Below, piece after piece: positions 26,740 to 40,395 of a stretch of DNA of 64,000 nucleotides (positions are counted from its first letter, which is position 1; every line of letters starts with the position of its first letter). Origin of the DNA: Istiophorus platypterus (Eukaryota; Chordata; Actinopteri; Istiophoriformes; Istiophoridae); NCBI GenBank assembly GCA_016859345.1, contig CM029128.1, forward strand, positions 15,520,604 to 15,584,603. Reading direction: 5' to 3'. The notes beneath the pieces were generated by a model. The model was not told the DNA's origin, did not search any database, and saw only the letters and a list, made by a program, of their open reading frames with translations. The position numbers were made by a program, and so were the translations under genes.

Positions 26740-27185
26740 CCTCTCTCCATCTCTCCCCTACCTCTCCTTTATATCCTCTTTCTTTTGAAATGAGTCACAA
26801 AACCCAAATCTGTTTCTTTCCCTCTTTCCCCTCTGAGCATCTCCTCATCATCCACCGTAGTCTATTGCACTCTCTCTGTTATCCCTCCGTCTATTTTATC
26901 CAGTTTGACCTCATAGCTATGTTTCTATGTTAGTAATGTTTTTTTTCCCTTTTCTTCATTTACCCACTTATCCACTGTGTCTTTTTTTCCTTACTTCCCA
27001 CTTTGTTACATTTTGGTTCCTAATCTCAACCCCTCTCTTTTGTTTAAACCCTCATTTCAGTGTTTTTGATATCCTTTCTTACTCTTCCTCCATCTCTCCA
27101 TTCTCCCATCCTCCTTACATATCTCTCTCTCTTGCTTTCCTTCCCCTGTCTGATGCTCTGTCTCTCTCTCCCTCTCCTCCCCTTA
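26740..27185. repeat. Pyrimidine-rich region
   Basis: C/T-rich on the + strand, with runs of TCTCTC. The overlapping open frames are Ser/Leu/Phe-rich low-complexity reads. Confidence 0.75.
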
Positions 27186-29091
27186 GAAATGGAGGGATTA
27201 TGGAAATGAGAATGTGTATTGTTAGGGACATGGCCCAACTGTGATCCTCTGGTAAAAAAAAAAAAAGTCTCAATGCCCCCAACTGAAGAGAGCTGCATCG
27301 CCAGGATAAACAGCATGTGGCTGTCAGACACAGACACATATACCTTCTATTATGCTGCTGTAAATGTAGCCACATTCACACAAAAATATAAGAACTAAAA
27401 TGTATGCACATACGCAGGTATAGGTATGCAAAAAGACAAAGACATGCACAGAATCCATATACATAATCAGACAATGAAATATAGTTTAAAATAGATGCGA
27501 AACACATCTTTTACATAAACAAACACCAGCACACAAACACAGAAACACCTAACATAGATGTCATTGTGGCACAATTAATCAGGTGTGACAGGCACCAGAG
27601 AGTCATTATACCCCAGAAAGGGGGTTTCTCCCTCTTTTTCTAACTCTCACCACATTCACTCCTTTGAAGGTTTTATTTCCCTTTCCTCATGTTTGTTGAT
27701 TGTGTATGCTGTATGTGGGAGAGGAGGAGAGGTGGGTAGACACACTGAGACTGAATGTAGTGGGATTTGTTTTTTTTTTGTTTTTTTGTGACAGTTTTTT
27801 GTGACACTCATGTTTTATGTGGTAATATGGTAATAATAAAATGTGGGATGTGCCAGGGTATGTACAGTACATATGGTATCAGTCTGGATAATTAATGGGG
27901 CAACACCGAACATGAACTTACACTGTTGTAATCAGGCCATGAAACTGAGTTTGATTATACATGAGCAACAAACTATATTTACACAAGTAATGTATAAATT
28001 CCTCCATAATAGAATTAAACTGTAACTTATTAGAATTTGTTTAGTCTGCTCCTTTTTTGCATTAATTTGTTTTCTACCACTTTTTACAGTATATGCCCAA
28101 TATATGTATCAAAAATTTTAGCAAATAGGGAAAAATGCAAAATAACACAGTCATGTGCCTGAATTAATCAAATAATAAAAACAAGTGTGTTTTGAATAGA
28201 AAAAGGCCATCAGAAGATTTAAAGAAAAGAAAACTATTAACAAGATACTTACGATAAGTCATTGGGTCATATTGCCAAATTAAAAAAAAAAAAAAGAGGT
28301 TAAGCAATGTGCAATGAGAGGAGATCCAGATGGAATTAAATTTGGCCTGGAGTTCCTTTGAAAAACAAACCAAAATAATTCTCAAATATCTGGAAAAAAA
28401 CTCCCTTAGCCAATTTGCATTCACTTTTGAGATGGTCCCTGATTATGAGGCAAGATCTGAACTTATGAGGAGCATCTTTTTATACACGATATCGAATCAG
28501 ATTAATGGACATCCATTCTTGATGAATATCAGAGACCTGTTAATTGGTAATCCCCTCATATTTAGTTGTTTACGTTGTGATTTAAAAAAAGACAAAAAAA
28601 GAGAGTCACTGCATGAATAAAATCATCAGTATTCTAGGAAGCTAGTATCAATGTTTTGATCAGACCACATGCAGATAAGTAATTTAGGTTCCACAGCTTC
28701 AGGACTTGCATATTCTTGGCTCAAAGATTTCAGAATGTATCTTTTTTAATCGAATACTCATCCCCCATAGGTTTGAAAGGGGGCAGCTTCAGTTCATATT
28801 AATTATGTTGTATATTGACTGTAGTCAATATAAAATTTCTTGCAATCTACTCCCCTCAATATGCTCCAAACAGAGATATCTCTCCAAAATGCATCAAATT
28901 CTGGCTGACTAAATATTTTTCCATTCCATTAGTTCCATCTGAGTAGATCCCCTTTTGAATAGATTTTCTTTGTATTCTTGAGGGACATAATAAAACACCA
29001 GGTATCAATATTTAGTACATCCACATTTTATCTGGATTGAGAATGTGGATTGAGATAATAATGATAGAGTATTCTCATAGAGTATTCTCAT

Positions 29092-29131
29092 TACAACATT
29101 ACAACATTACAACATTACAACAATACAACAT
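29092..29131. repeat. (ACAACATT)n minisatellite
   Basis: Five tandem 8-bp units, directly preceded by a 13-bp duplicated TAGAGTATTCTCA (about 29066-29091). Confidence 0.92.
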
Positions 29132-29342
29132 TATCATGGTTTAAAATTTTGGTTAAAGGTCCCTTACCTGTCCAGCAAGTCTCACAAGACAACATCAGAT
29201 GGTCTAGGCTGTTATGAATTGCTGATGAGATATTTTTGATCCTCTTTTTCACTCTTTCTATGAAAAAACAACATTGGTTTACATTTAAGGGTCTATAATG
29301 GAGTTCTTACATGCTCAGAGTGGTCTTTTGTCATCTGTCCAA

Positions 29343-29455
29343 TTTATGCTGGGATACGCTCCAATCCAATCCAACATGAACACTGAATTAGAATAAGTGG
29401 GTCTATCCATCCATCCATTTTCTAAACTGCTTATCCTGTTCAGGACACACAAACA
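29343..29455. mobile_element. Back-to-back retroelement tail fragments
   Basis: The left half (TGCTGGGATACGCTCC ... GAATAAGTGGG) matches a common fish non-LTR/SINE tail on the + strand. The right half (CCATCCATCCATTTTC, then AACTGCTTATCCTGTTCAGG) matches the same tail type on the - strand. The two are joined at the (ATCC)n simple repeat. Confidence 0.5.
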
Positions 29456-32400
29456 TACAAGAAATCACAGTATTTATGTCCTGCTTGTTCCTTTGTTGTT
29501 TTTGTCATTCATTGTGAAAATATTTGATGGTAAATTGAAAGGAGCATTCATCAGCCACCTCTTTTATACCAGCATTAGTAAACACAGATCAAGAGGTTAC
29601 ATCCGGGGGATTGGAATAAACTAAGATAGGAATGAGGACTCTTGTAGCTTTGAAACTACATTCTTTTATGCATTTTTCCATTCCCAGAGCATTCCTAATA
29701 CTGTTCATAATATTGTGAAGAAGCCCTTTTTTTAACTAACTGCATATAACTGAATCATTGTACATAGTACAAGGGTGAGAAGCTTTCCAAAAGATAGATG
29801 TAGGTCAATGAGCTCTCATTTGTTGTTGTTGTTGTCATTCATTTTTAGAGATTAAGGGGGTCCATTAATTAGTCTGATATATTTGTTTTCCCAATGTAAG
29901 TTCTCTCATTTAAGTTGCTTTAAACATCTGCTGTTGTCTTTACCAGATCTCATACAAAATTCAATTCATCTTGTCTATGTAAATGAAAGTTTTGAATGTA
30001 AAACCCAGAATGAAATTGGTGGTTTCAATATTCTTGGCGTCAGTGTCTCCCAGCACATGAAAGAAACGTAAAGCCATACAGCCTTTTTATGTCTCTTTTC
30101 ATTACTGTCCTATATGTCTGGCTGCAAGCTGTTGTCCCATCACCGCTGCAGTGTCACCAGCTGTGCTGCAGCTCCCCTGGCAGGTAAATGATGAGGCCTG
30201 ATGAGACGAGATAGCATCGTAACGTCAGCTTTTTAAGTAAAAATTTGTTTTGCATCCCAAGTAGCTGGATTTAACATAAAATATGGGAAATGTAATGTGT
30301 CATGGCATATGGCAAATAGATAACATCTGAAACATGAAAATTATTACCATGTTGACCTTCAGGCATCCTTGGCATGGCCAATAAAGCAGCTATTCAAAGC
30401 AATCGGTTTCCCTGTTCTCTCCTGAGGAGCAACTCCTGGGCAAGTTTAGATTTGATGTATTAATTGCAGTTATCAAGTTTTGTGTAAGTGATTTCTTTGC
30501 CAATTCTCACTGTTAAAATAATCAGATTTCCTCTTATGACACGTATTAGTTTCTTCGACTAATTGTACAGCAGCAGAATGGCAAAAGATGTAAATGCGAA
30601 AGTAATGAATGACCTATTGAGCACAACAGGCTTAATTTTTCAGTGATATGCTGTGAGCATCAAATGAGCCCATACACAAGCTGTTATTAGACAGCCTCTG
30701 CAGTGTCTACCAGCTGTGCCAGCTCTCTCCTGGCAGGCAGCATACAGTCACAAAACCATCTGTGTCTGTGGGCATCATGCAGTGACACCAGCCCAGTCTA
30801 TATGTCCTCCTTTAAAATGGCATCATACCACTGCCTCCTCGACAGCTACGAAGATAGATCAGATGCTTTCAGATGCGGCTTGCAGACATCTGTATTTCCG
30901 ACTCCCATCTTAGTTCAAGAGTAGGTTTAATATTTTCCTATCACTTAAACAAATTAACTGCAGGTAAAACTGAGTGGTGAAGCACTAAGCTAGATATCAT
31001 TGTCCTTCTTATTTCCTGCAATGGATGGATTTCAGATGGATTTAAATAAAGAAGCTGCAATGCAAAAAAAGCTCAATCATATAATACATGAAAGAAGAAA
31101 GAGCAATATAAAAGCAGCTTAAGAAGTGAATCTGCTGAGAAAGATGGCCCCTGACCTGGCTATAGTGGCCTTAATTACTGTCACATTTTGCTATACAGTG
31201 GCATGATGAATCGATTTTGCATGGTACAGAAGAATACGGGTCCCTTGTGGAAAGGATAGACAATCCTGCACATAAAACCACAGTTAAATCCCAGACTGTC
31301 GCAAATCTTAGTCTGTTGTACTCAGGTGGCTCTTTGCATGACATGACCTGCATGTATGCATAGCTTGGAAAATTCGCCTTTTGAGAGGAATTTCATGGTT
31401 TCATTGTTTAATTTTTTCAGTAAGACTTGGTGTGAGAAGTCCTACGCGATTTTGTATTTTGAATTTTTTGTTTTATATAAGACAAATAGTTGATTTGATG
31501 TCATATTTTATATTGTATTAATGGAAGGAATATGATATATATGTGTCAGATGCATGTTCATGACTGCAGGACAGCTATAGTGCCATTTCTAAAAGACCTA
31601 TGGCCCGTCTCATTTATTTTTTGTGACCAGACTTTCTGTCCAAGACAACTGAAGATCTGAGGATTTGATGACCTTCTGCCCAATGAGCCCAATTTTCTAG
31701 CCATTTATCTAACTCCTGCCTCAAACCTCATAAACATTTTGCAGATTCCAGATGTTCGTACCTTGTTCTCTTCCCAGTCCTTTGTTTCTCTTCACTGTAC
31801 ATTTGATAAGGTCTGGTCTTAAAAACAAGCTCAGTTTCTCAATATACAAATAGAAAGCACCAATGACGAAAATGGATTATATGGAAGAGAAACAAGTAAA
31901 AACGGGCTGAACTTTACTTGTGACAATAAAAGGTGGGAAATTAATTAAGATTATTTGATTCCACTATTGTTTATTTTAAAAAAAAATGTCTTTAGGTGCA
32001 AATCTATTACAATCACAACGATGGGTAGTGATTTTTCTGTTTCCTTTGTCTTTTGCAATGCAGACAACTCAGTAAACACAAATTTGATAATACAAGCAGT
32101 AGCATAATTTTATAAAAGTGTTACAAATGTCTTCAGTGGTCTCTGTAAAATTTTTATGGAACAATTGTGAGGATGCCTTTAGCTTATGATGGAAGGTGGG
32201 GCTTACTTTTAGAGAAATTAGGGTAAAGTGATAAATGACAGTGAATTGCACAAAGAGAACCGAGTATGTCGGCGGTTTGAATAGGTGATATTTTTTTTCA
32301 ATCAGTAATGTCAGCCTTTCACTTTGATCATGTTTCCCATCAATTCTCGTGACCCCAACCTCGGACAAAATTTTAAACATACATACATACATCAATGCAC

Positions 32401-34072
32401 AGTGTGCACTGAACACAACTGTTTCTCTTGTGTGTAACAAGAACGGTATTATAAATGTTTATTCCCCAGGGAACTTCTATCCATAGTCTCCCTCCTTTAT
32501 ACCCATCAACACACATGCCATCTAGTCTGCTACTGCTCTGAAGGGACTCATTAATTTTTTTTTACAAGTAATTTTCAAGTTAATGTGCATGTGCATGTGT
32601 GGGCAGGGGGTTGGTTCATATACTGTGTGTATCTCAGTGGGAGGAAATGGAAGTGTGTAGGAGAATACTGTAGGAATATGAGCTTCCTGAACAATTCTTA
32701 CATGTGACTGACATTGGCTGGAGGGAACACACTGTTTTCCATCGTTACACATCATCAGAATATTGATTTCTGATTCGTCAATGAATCCACTCTGTGGTTA
32801 AATAGGAAAATTACTCCAGGCAGATACTCTGACATTGTCGGTCATGAACACAGAGAAAACATACATATTAGTTTAATGTCTATTGACTTGTTATTAGTTT
32901 TCTTAACTGGGTTTTTCTTTTCATGTTAATGTTTTAATTTGAGCATTTGAATGCTACTTACAGACATCTATATTTTTACATTATCTGCAACATGCTCAAA
33001 TGATAATATTGACATGGTCACAATTCCTCTGCCTATATATTTTTTTTTTGGATTCCCCTTGGTGCACGTACTATTCTCCTGCTGAGTGTGATTGGTGAAT
33101 GAAGCTGCTAAGCCTAATTAGCTCGTAAAGAAAATCTTTTTGAGCTGATATTATGGGTCAGAAATGTCTATTGTTTGTAGCCATGCTGCTAATAAGTGTT
33201 CTGTTTTACTGCAAAGTGGTTGGTCTCTTCCAGGCTTTGTTTTGTTTCCACGGTTTCATTTACCCTTGTGAAGTTTATTGGGAGATGATTCCCACTCTCT
33301 GTCACTTACAAATTAATGTGTCACAACTTAAGGGCCAACTCTATTGGCATTGCCAACATACAGTAGAGCTTGATAAAATATGCTTTGTACACTACCAAGA
33401 CAGTAGTTTATCCATGTGTTCTCATAAGACCACTCCTCAAAGACCTTTTGGCTACTCAAGATATGAAAAATGATTTCAGGGTTTAGCTTGTTGGTTAGAC
33501 TTTACTGACTGGGTGACCTATTAGTGTATCACTCAGCTCAGTTGTAAAATCAATACTGTTGGTACTGTAATAGATGTGTCATACAATGCGCTCTGCTGAG
33601 CCTCTTAACTTAATATCGCTGGAATAACGAGAACAGCACTGAAAAATGCAAACTGCTTTTACGGTATTGACACTCAAATATTCTTGCATTATCTAAATAT
33701 CCTGATCGTATATACCGTATATAAATCTGCTCTTCTGCAAGGTTTTCTGTTTATCACCATACCTGGAAACATCAAGCTCAGTAAACATATTGCAGAGGTG
33801 TCTTTAATATTTTCCTACAAGAAACTGTGTAGGCTGCATTTTGGGGGGAAATGAACTGTTTGTTACTGTTTTGCCCAGAAAGAGACATAGACAGATAACA
33901 GATGGACAGAAATTGGAAAAAGAGAGAAGGATGCCAGCATTTTTGCTAACACCATTGAACTGGGCACACAATTGATTGAATTGCCCTGAACCCCCAGGGT
34001 TTCTGGGTTTGTGTGTAGCCAACATGATGGGGAAGTTGTAGGTTAATAGGAAGAGAAAATGCAGGGTTTTGG

Positions 34073-34180
<108 letters not shown>

Positions 34181-34439
34181 TTGTGTATTTGTGTATGTGG
34201 GTGGATGAGTGGACTCCTATATTTCTATGAACCAACTGTCCTCACAGAACTCAAACAATGAAGCATATCCTCCAAGAGATTTCATTTTTACAACTTTCAC
34301 AACTCATATTTTGGAGTTAGTTAAATGGAATTTCAGATTTCCTTTATTAGAAAGCTTGTTTGGAAAGACATACATGTTTAATGACCAAGCTTCGCATTGG
34401 CTCTTTCTCAACCATATTAGCTGAATTGATACATAACCT

Positions 34440-34720
34440 CAGCTGTGCTTACAAAGAAGGGAAGCAGAGGAGAACAGATGATAATGGGTGGCACCAGAGC
34501 TAAAAAAAAAAAAAAAGATAAAAAAAAGACAAGGAAAGAGGACAAGAATATACTGTATGTCTTCCTGGAGAAAAAGCTGAGGAAGAGAAAAAGTGACAGA
34601 AAGGTGCAAGGATGGATGTTGGGGTAAGCTGGCTGAGAAGAGGGGGGAGGAGGGTGTAGATTAGAGAAGACAAAAAGGATAAAACAGATAAAAACAATGG
34701 AGGAGCAGAACATGCCTTTG
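34440..34720. repeat. Purine-rich region with A-runs
   Basis: G/A-rich on the + strand, including a run of 15 A at about 34502-34516. Open frames here are Lys/Arg-rich or, on the - strand, Ser/Phe/Leu-rich. Confidence 0.7.
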
Positions 34721-37106
34721 GGATATGGAAGCAATCGATAGAAAGCAATGCCAAAGTGTTGGGGGGGCTGTGTTATATAACTCCAAAATGGCAGCCCAGA
34801 ACTGCGGGATAATCAGAATTCTGTGGCACCCTCATCTCTCCTCCAACTTGACTTCTGTGTAATCAAACCACAGACACTCTCTCCTGTGAGTTGAGTTGCA
34901 TGAACTAAGGGTAAGCCAAAGCATTGTTTATGCATCCCAAAATGTCAAACTAGCATGGCTGACAAGTCAACGCTGCTGCACTCAGGGATTTCTGCAAGGT
35001 AAGTAAGCAATGAGGACTCCGAAACATCTCTAATAGGATCAGTTTGATCCCACTTGTCCATCAGCTAAGTAGCTGGGATTGAGTATAAAATCAGTTGGGT
35101 TTTTTGTTCCCATTTAAGTCAAACTCAAGAGATGTGTTTTTGTCTTAGTTTTACTCTCCATTGTTTAACATTTGTTATTTTTCAAACTGAACAAACAACA
35201 TTCAGCATAATTTTCTGCCCACACATCCTTTATGGAACGTAATGAATGGTGTTCCACAATTTCTGATTGCTCTGTACTCGCAACCATTTACTTAATGCAC
35301 TATGATTTTAGTACATTATAATCAATTGTGCTATGAGCTCACATAATTTATACTTTCATACATTTTTAGTAAGTGAAATTCACAACCAAATAAAAGAAAC
35401 ATTAAAAAAAACATGAATTCATTGCTGATGGTAACATAAAAAAAAATCATTTTTTTACTCCTCTTACTCTCTATCATTGTCTTTCTGCTTTTTCAATCAA
35501 TATAAATCATATCGTTGTCTACTTTTGTGCAATGTTATCATTCAAACAGGGATAATTACATGATTGTAACATTAAGGGAACTGTAAGAAAAAAGGAGATG
35601 TTTCTTACATTACATATAGCTGGAATATAAATTAAAACACTTTGTTTTTGAGCATTATGCTACTGCTCATCTTAGACCCCCTGGCATTGTTTTCTCCATG
35701 GATTGCACTTAGAATAAGTTATCCCCCACCCCCTACACACTATTTTTTCGTAAAAACTCTATTTTCTGTAGGTCCCAAGTTGGGAGATAAAATGTGTGAA
35801 AAGAGAGCAGTAGGATTTGGAGCAGCATGCAGAGGGGAGCAGCCAAAATAGAGAGAGAATATCAGCAGCACTGCCTGCCAGCCTCAGTGAGCTGCTAAGC
35901 AGGGCTTAACGATGCCCAGGGGGTTGTGTATGTGTGTGCATGTGTGTGTCAGTGCGAGCATGTGAGTGTATTTCTGTGTGCTTTCCTTCTTTATAAGCCC
36001 AAAACAAGAGCTCCATGTTTCGGGGTCAAATAAAGGCTAGAGAATCTGAAAAGCAGAACTTTGTTTGAGCGTCGACGACTTACCAAATAGTTAGTAAAGT
36101 GGATGCAGGTTATTTTAATTGGAGCAAGGGGACAGATGGAAGATAACACTTGCTTAATGTGTCTTTTCTACCTGCATGGGAATCAAGTTGTGATGATCTC
36201 GGGTCACATAACAGTTGGTAGACTTAGCTGCGTCTTTTTGACAATATGGTGTTGTAAGAGCCTTGCACCCCTCAGAGCAACTGCAGAGTCATGATAGACT
36301 GACGAGGAAGAGATCTGCCATGAGATAATGATCATGACTCTATCTCCTACATCATCTCTCTTCTCCTGGGTGAATAACCAAACTGGCCAACCAGTAGTAC
36401 TTCTATCTGGACAATGATCTTTTTCTGAATTCTCATCTGAGAACCCTGCAATTATAACTTTATCATGGTTTGCTTGTCAGAAAAGGCAGGTGTAACTAAC
36501 AGCATTAATGGCCGCTCTTTTTTCATTTCAGTGATCCAGTGAGCTATGCCAGTGCGCCAGCATGCACAATAGCAGGGCCCTGGAATTGGGACATTTAAAT
36601 GGAGTGAAGCCATCATTCATGTTAGTAATTAGACACATGCTTTTCCTGCTATTAAGTGCCAAAATGTCTGCCATGAAAAGGGTCCATCATCCTCTTTGTT
36701 TCACCTAAGAACATGTTTGTAATTTTTATTTAATGGTATGCCACCCAAACATAAGCCATTCAGATCCAAAGTGGTAAAGCAGGGTTAGATTCAACTTTTT
36801 TCCAGTGAATTTATCTCAGAATATGAATTAAAATGTAAATTGTTTCAGAATATTGACAGCTGTCTTCATTACGAAAAGTTGTGTACTGCGGTCTTAATAG
36901 CTTGAACCCCTCATGCTGATGTGTTCTAGAGCCCCAGAGCTCCAGTCTAAAGAATATGAATCACTGCAAATGTGGCTCCAGAGGTCCAATGTGTTGCAAT
37001 GTCTCACCACATACTGTAATGCCATTCTGGAAAATCCCAAAGTTCCATGTATCAGGGGCCAGCTGGTCAAGCCCCAAAGCTGATTATTTTGGGAATGGGG
37101 GTGCAA

Positions 37107-37108
<2 letters not shown>

Positions 37109-37178
<70 letters not shown>
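37109..37178. repeat. (TG)35 microsatellite
   Basis: Uninterrupted TG run of about 70 bp. Confidence 0.97.
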
Positions 37179-37179
<1 letters not shown>

Positions 37180-37760
37180 TGGGGGGTCTCAACTATATCT
37201 TGAGGCCCTTTTCACCCCAGGGCCAGTCTGGGTGATCAGAAAGCAGCATGTGCTGAAAAAATACTTGAGAAATTCCATTTTTGTGTAAATCCCCTGCCAT
37301 GTCGCTTATTCTTTTGTAAAACAGTAATTATTTATTATATTTTGCTCACTGTATGTTAGTATCTTCTATCAGGAAATATAGAAAAATTGAACCAACCTAC
37401 AAGGACCAGCAACACTATTTGTCTTTAACACAAGAGGGTTGATGAAAGGGGGGATTAAGTTAAGACCACCAACTTAAAGAAACAAATCGAACTGTCACTA
37501 ATATTCAGTTGAAATATACTATTTCAGTACTGGTTCATGTACAAATTGGAAATGTAATAGAGAGATACTTTAAAAGCTGACCAATACAAAATGCATTTTT
37601 CATTACACTTTCAATGTAAAATAAATGTTCAGTAATCACAGTAAATACTAGAATATAATTAGTAAATGAACCGTATTACATTTATATTTTACATATAGTT
37701 AGTTGAAAAAAATAATGTCATGTGGAAAGTCATTCTCAGATACAAAAAAAACAATCTTTG

Positions 37761-37850
37761 TATGTGTGTGTGTGTTTGTGTGTTTGTGTGTGTGTGTGTG
37801 TCTGTGTGTGTGTGTGTGTGTGAGTGTGTGTGAGTGTGTATGTGTGTATG
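37761..37850. repeat. Imperfect (TG)n microsatellite
   Basis: TG run with TTTG, TCTG and TGAG variants. Confidence 0.95.
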
Positions 37851-39502
37851 CTCTACTGACCCTTCCTGACCTTGCCTTCCCACCCCCCCCTACTGTCATG
37901 AGTGGGCAGACACAAAATCACAGCTGACTGTTCAGCCCCCAAGGTACCATCACATCTGATTGCACCAAACCACTGGTTTTGGAAAACGTTTTAATATGGT
38001 GCTGCATTCGGTAGTGAATATAGAGGTTAGAGCACCAAAGAAAGGGGAAGGGTGCATAATCTAAAAACAGTGACTAATGCTGTGACTGATCTGTGTACAT
38101 CACCAAGACTGTTAGGGGGTGGTTTGAGGTTTGGGGGTGGATTTTTCTTGCACTTTCCTCCACGGACATTTTATAGAATTGAGCTGATGACACCTCCAGG
38201 AGACAACAACAGTTTCTGGCATCCCAGAACCACCTCCACACCCGCTGTCAGTGCTGATCAGACCCCAACACGTCTACCATACACCATCAACCTGGCATTT
38301 CACCTGCATTTATAGTTGCACTTGGCAGACAGTGTTCATCATCTACTGTAAAAGAGGTAATATTTCAAATTTGGTGCTAAAATGTGTGACAAAAATAGAA
38401 GGTAGGGATTAGTGTGTCTATTGAGGTCGAAAAAGAAGGTCTCGGTAGGGTCGCCGAAGGTCTGACTATGTCTCTAGCTTGGGTGAGTGAGGAATGAATC
38501 TCTGGATGTATGTATGCATGTCTGTATGTATGCGTGTGTCTTTGTGTGTATACAAGGCGCGTGGGAGGTGTCAGCAGGGTAAGCCAAAGAAATATCACCC
38601 AGACTCAAAGAATCTAATTGCACCATGGAGAGTGAAAAAGATGGGCAAAAATAGAAAGGCAGACAAAACAAACTGTGACAGTGACAGAAAGACAAATAGG
38701 GAGAAGACAGAGAGACGCAGGATATAAGATACTTGGAGTTAAGAGAGAAAAAGAGGCAGTTGTAGAGTAGGCGTTTGTCCAACTATAAATAGGTAACATT
38801 CAGAAAAGTAAAAGCGACTGAGTTAGATGGTGATATATGAGAGAAAGGGGAGGATTGAAGAGAAATGGACCAAGATCCCATATCAAAAATTGTCAAACGA
38901 TATCTTACAGTTTTATGATCCCATAAATATAAATTCATTTTTTACACCTTCAAGAATCATGATGATACAAAACTGATTTATAGCTTTAACTATACAGGAG
39001 GGGCCTCACAGAAAAGAATCTGTGGCAAGGACTTTAAAAAAAAAACATTTTACTAGAAAGCAGACAAAGAATTGTAATTCACAGCTATGCAATGAAGACT
39101 TGGCAGAGGGGTGTTTGTGCAGTGGTGCACCTACACTGTTCCGAAGGTTTATAGTAAGGGGATCTTTACTGGCACATTTTAAAACAACTGTCTCCTTCTA
39201 GTGTGTTGTACTTTGTTCCGGTGCACTGAATTAGCTGAAAATGACAATCCCATAACCGCAGATCCATAGTGCACACCTTGTTTTATCGTGCTCGGGGGAT
39301 GTAGAAAGTTGACAATGATTAGTTCCACTGCACACCAGCAAAGGTGATCTTTGATTTTAGCCCTCACTGGTAAGGGTCACAGTGCAGGTACAATTATCGA
39401 GAGTTGGAAGTTCAAACAATTTCTCACCAACTGAGGAGTTATAAAAACTAAACTTGAATAGCAAGTTATATATTCAAATGTAAAAGTGTATAATTAGTTT
39501 TT

Positions 39503-39545
39503 GTTTGTTTGTTTTGTTTTGTTTTGTTTTGTTTTGTTTTGTTTT
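39503..39545. repeat. (TTTTG)n microsatellite
   Basis: Seven TTTTG units preceded by TTTG units. Confidence 0.95.
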
Positions 39546-40209
39546 CCTGACATTCCAGTAGGTAACATCCTCATTGCTCTGTTTAAACTGGCAACTTCAA
39601 GCTATGGTCAGCTCAGCCTGGACAGCAAAACCTTTGTTACCGCCAGTGTGGAATAGAAAGGGGGTTTTCCTGGTGACCTTGCAGACTAGGACTTAACCAT
39701 CTGTATATCTACTGTCGTTATCAGGTGAAGATAAAACGCCCAACAAAAGCCGTTTAACACGGAAAGAGGATGTCACGATTTCTAGCAACACTGGACATCA
39801 CATAAATATCGCAGTAAGAAATTCACAGTGATTCGAGACTTGACCCCAAGTTCACACCTTGTGTTGTCGTGTGGCCTGAGGGCGTCACCAAAGCCCACAA
39901 ATAAATAAATAAATAAGAAGCAGGGGTCCTCGGAAAGCAGCAGAAACAGCGAGGCTGCGATGGTTTTAGTGACCGAGTGGTAACATACGGAAACAAATGA
40001 AGGCTGTTACATACGCAACGAGCGGAGATTGATTGATTATCGTTCGGGGAAAACGAGTCCTCCACAGGGCTTCACCTGTGGAGGGTCCGCGATTGGAGAG
40101 GCTCCGCCAGGCACTCCGCCCCGCCCCGCCCCCCCCGGCGCGCCGCCCCCTCTCCCCAAACCCGGAGCGCACACAGCTCCTCGGCGCCTTCCACCACCCG
40201 CAGCAGACC

Positions 40210-40302
40210 ATGAGCTCCCGTCCCTCCGAGCGGACGCGCAACGACACGGATGGTCCCGCCGCGGTGTCCCGCTCCGCGCTGACTGAAACCAGCGTTGTTT
40301 AG
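40210..40302 (+). promoter_or_regulatory. Upstream ORF in the probable epha5 leader (30 codons)
   Basis: An ATG in good context (A at -3) opens a 30-codon frame (starting MSSRPSERTR) that ends in TAG at 40300-40302, 93 nt before the receptor start. A second short upstream ORF lies at 40250-40282 (MVPPRCPAPR). If the transcript starts upstream of 40210, these could reduce translation of the receptor. The peptides themselves show no recognisable domain. Confidence 0.35.
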
Positions 40303-40308
40303 GACGAA

Positions 40309-40354
40309 CCCCCCCCTTTCCCTCCCTCCCTCCCTCCCGACCCCCCCCCCTCCA
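40309..40354 (+). promoter_or_regulatory. C-run tract in the 5' leader (potential i-motif; G-quadruplex on - strand)
   Basis: Runs of 7 and 10 C flank a (CCCT)n block about 50 bases before the receptor start codon. The - strand therefore has six or more G-runs of three or more within 46 bases, a strong G-quadruplex pattern. It lies on the template strand of epha5, within the likely leader or core promoter. Confidence 0.6.
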
Positions 40355-40395
40355 GCCTCCCTCGGCATCGGTTTTGTGTTTTTTTTGGATGCGCC

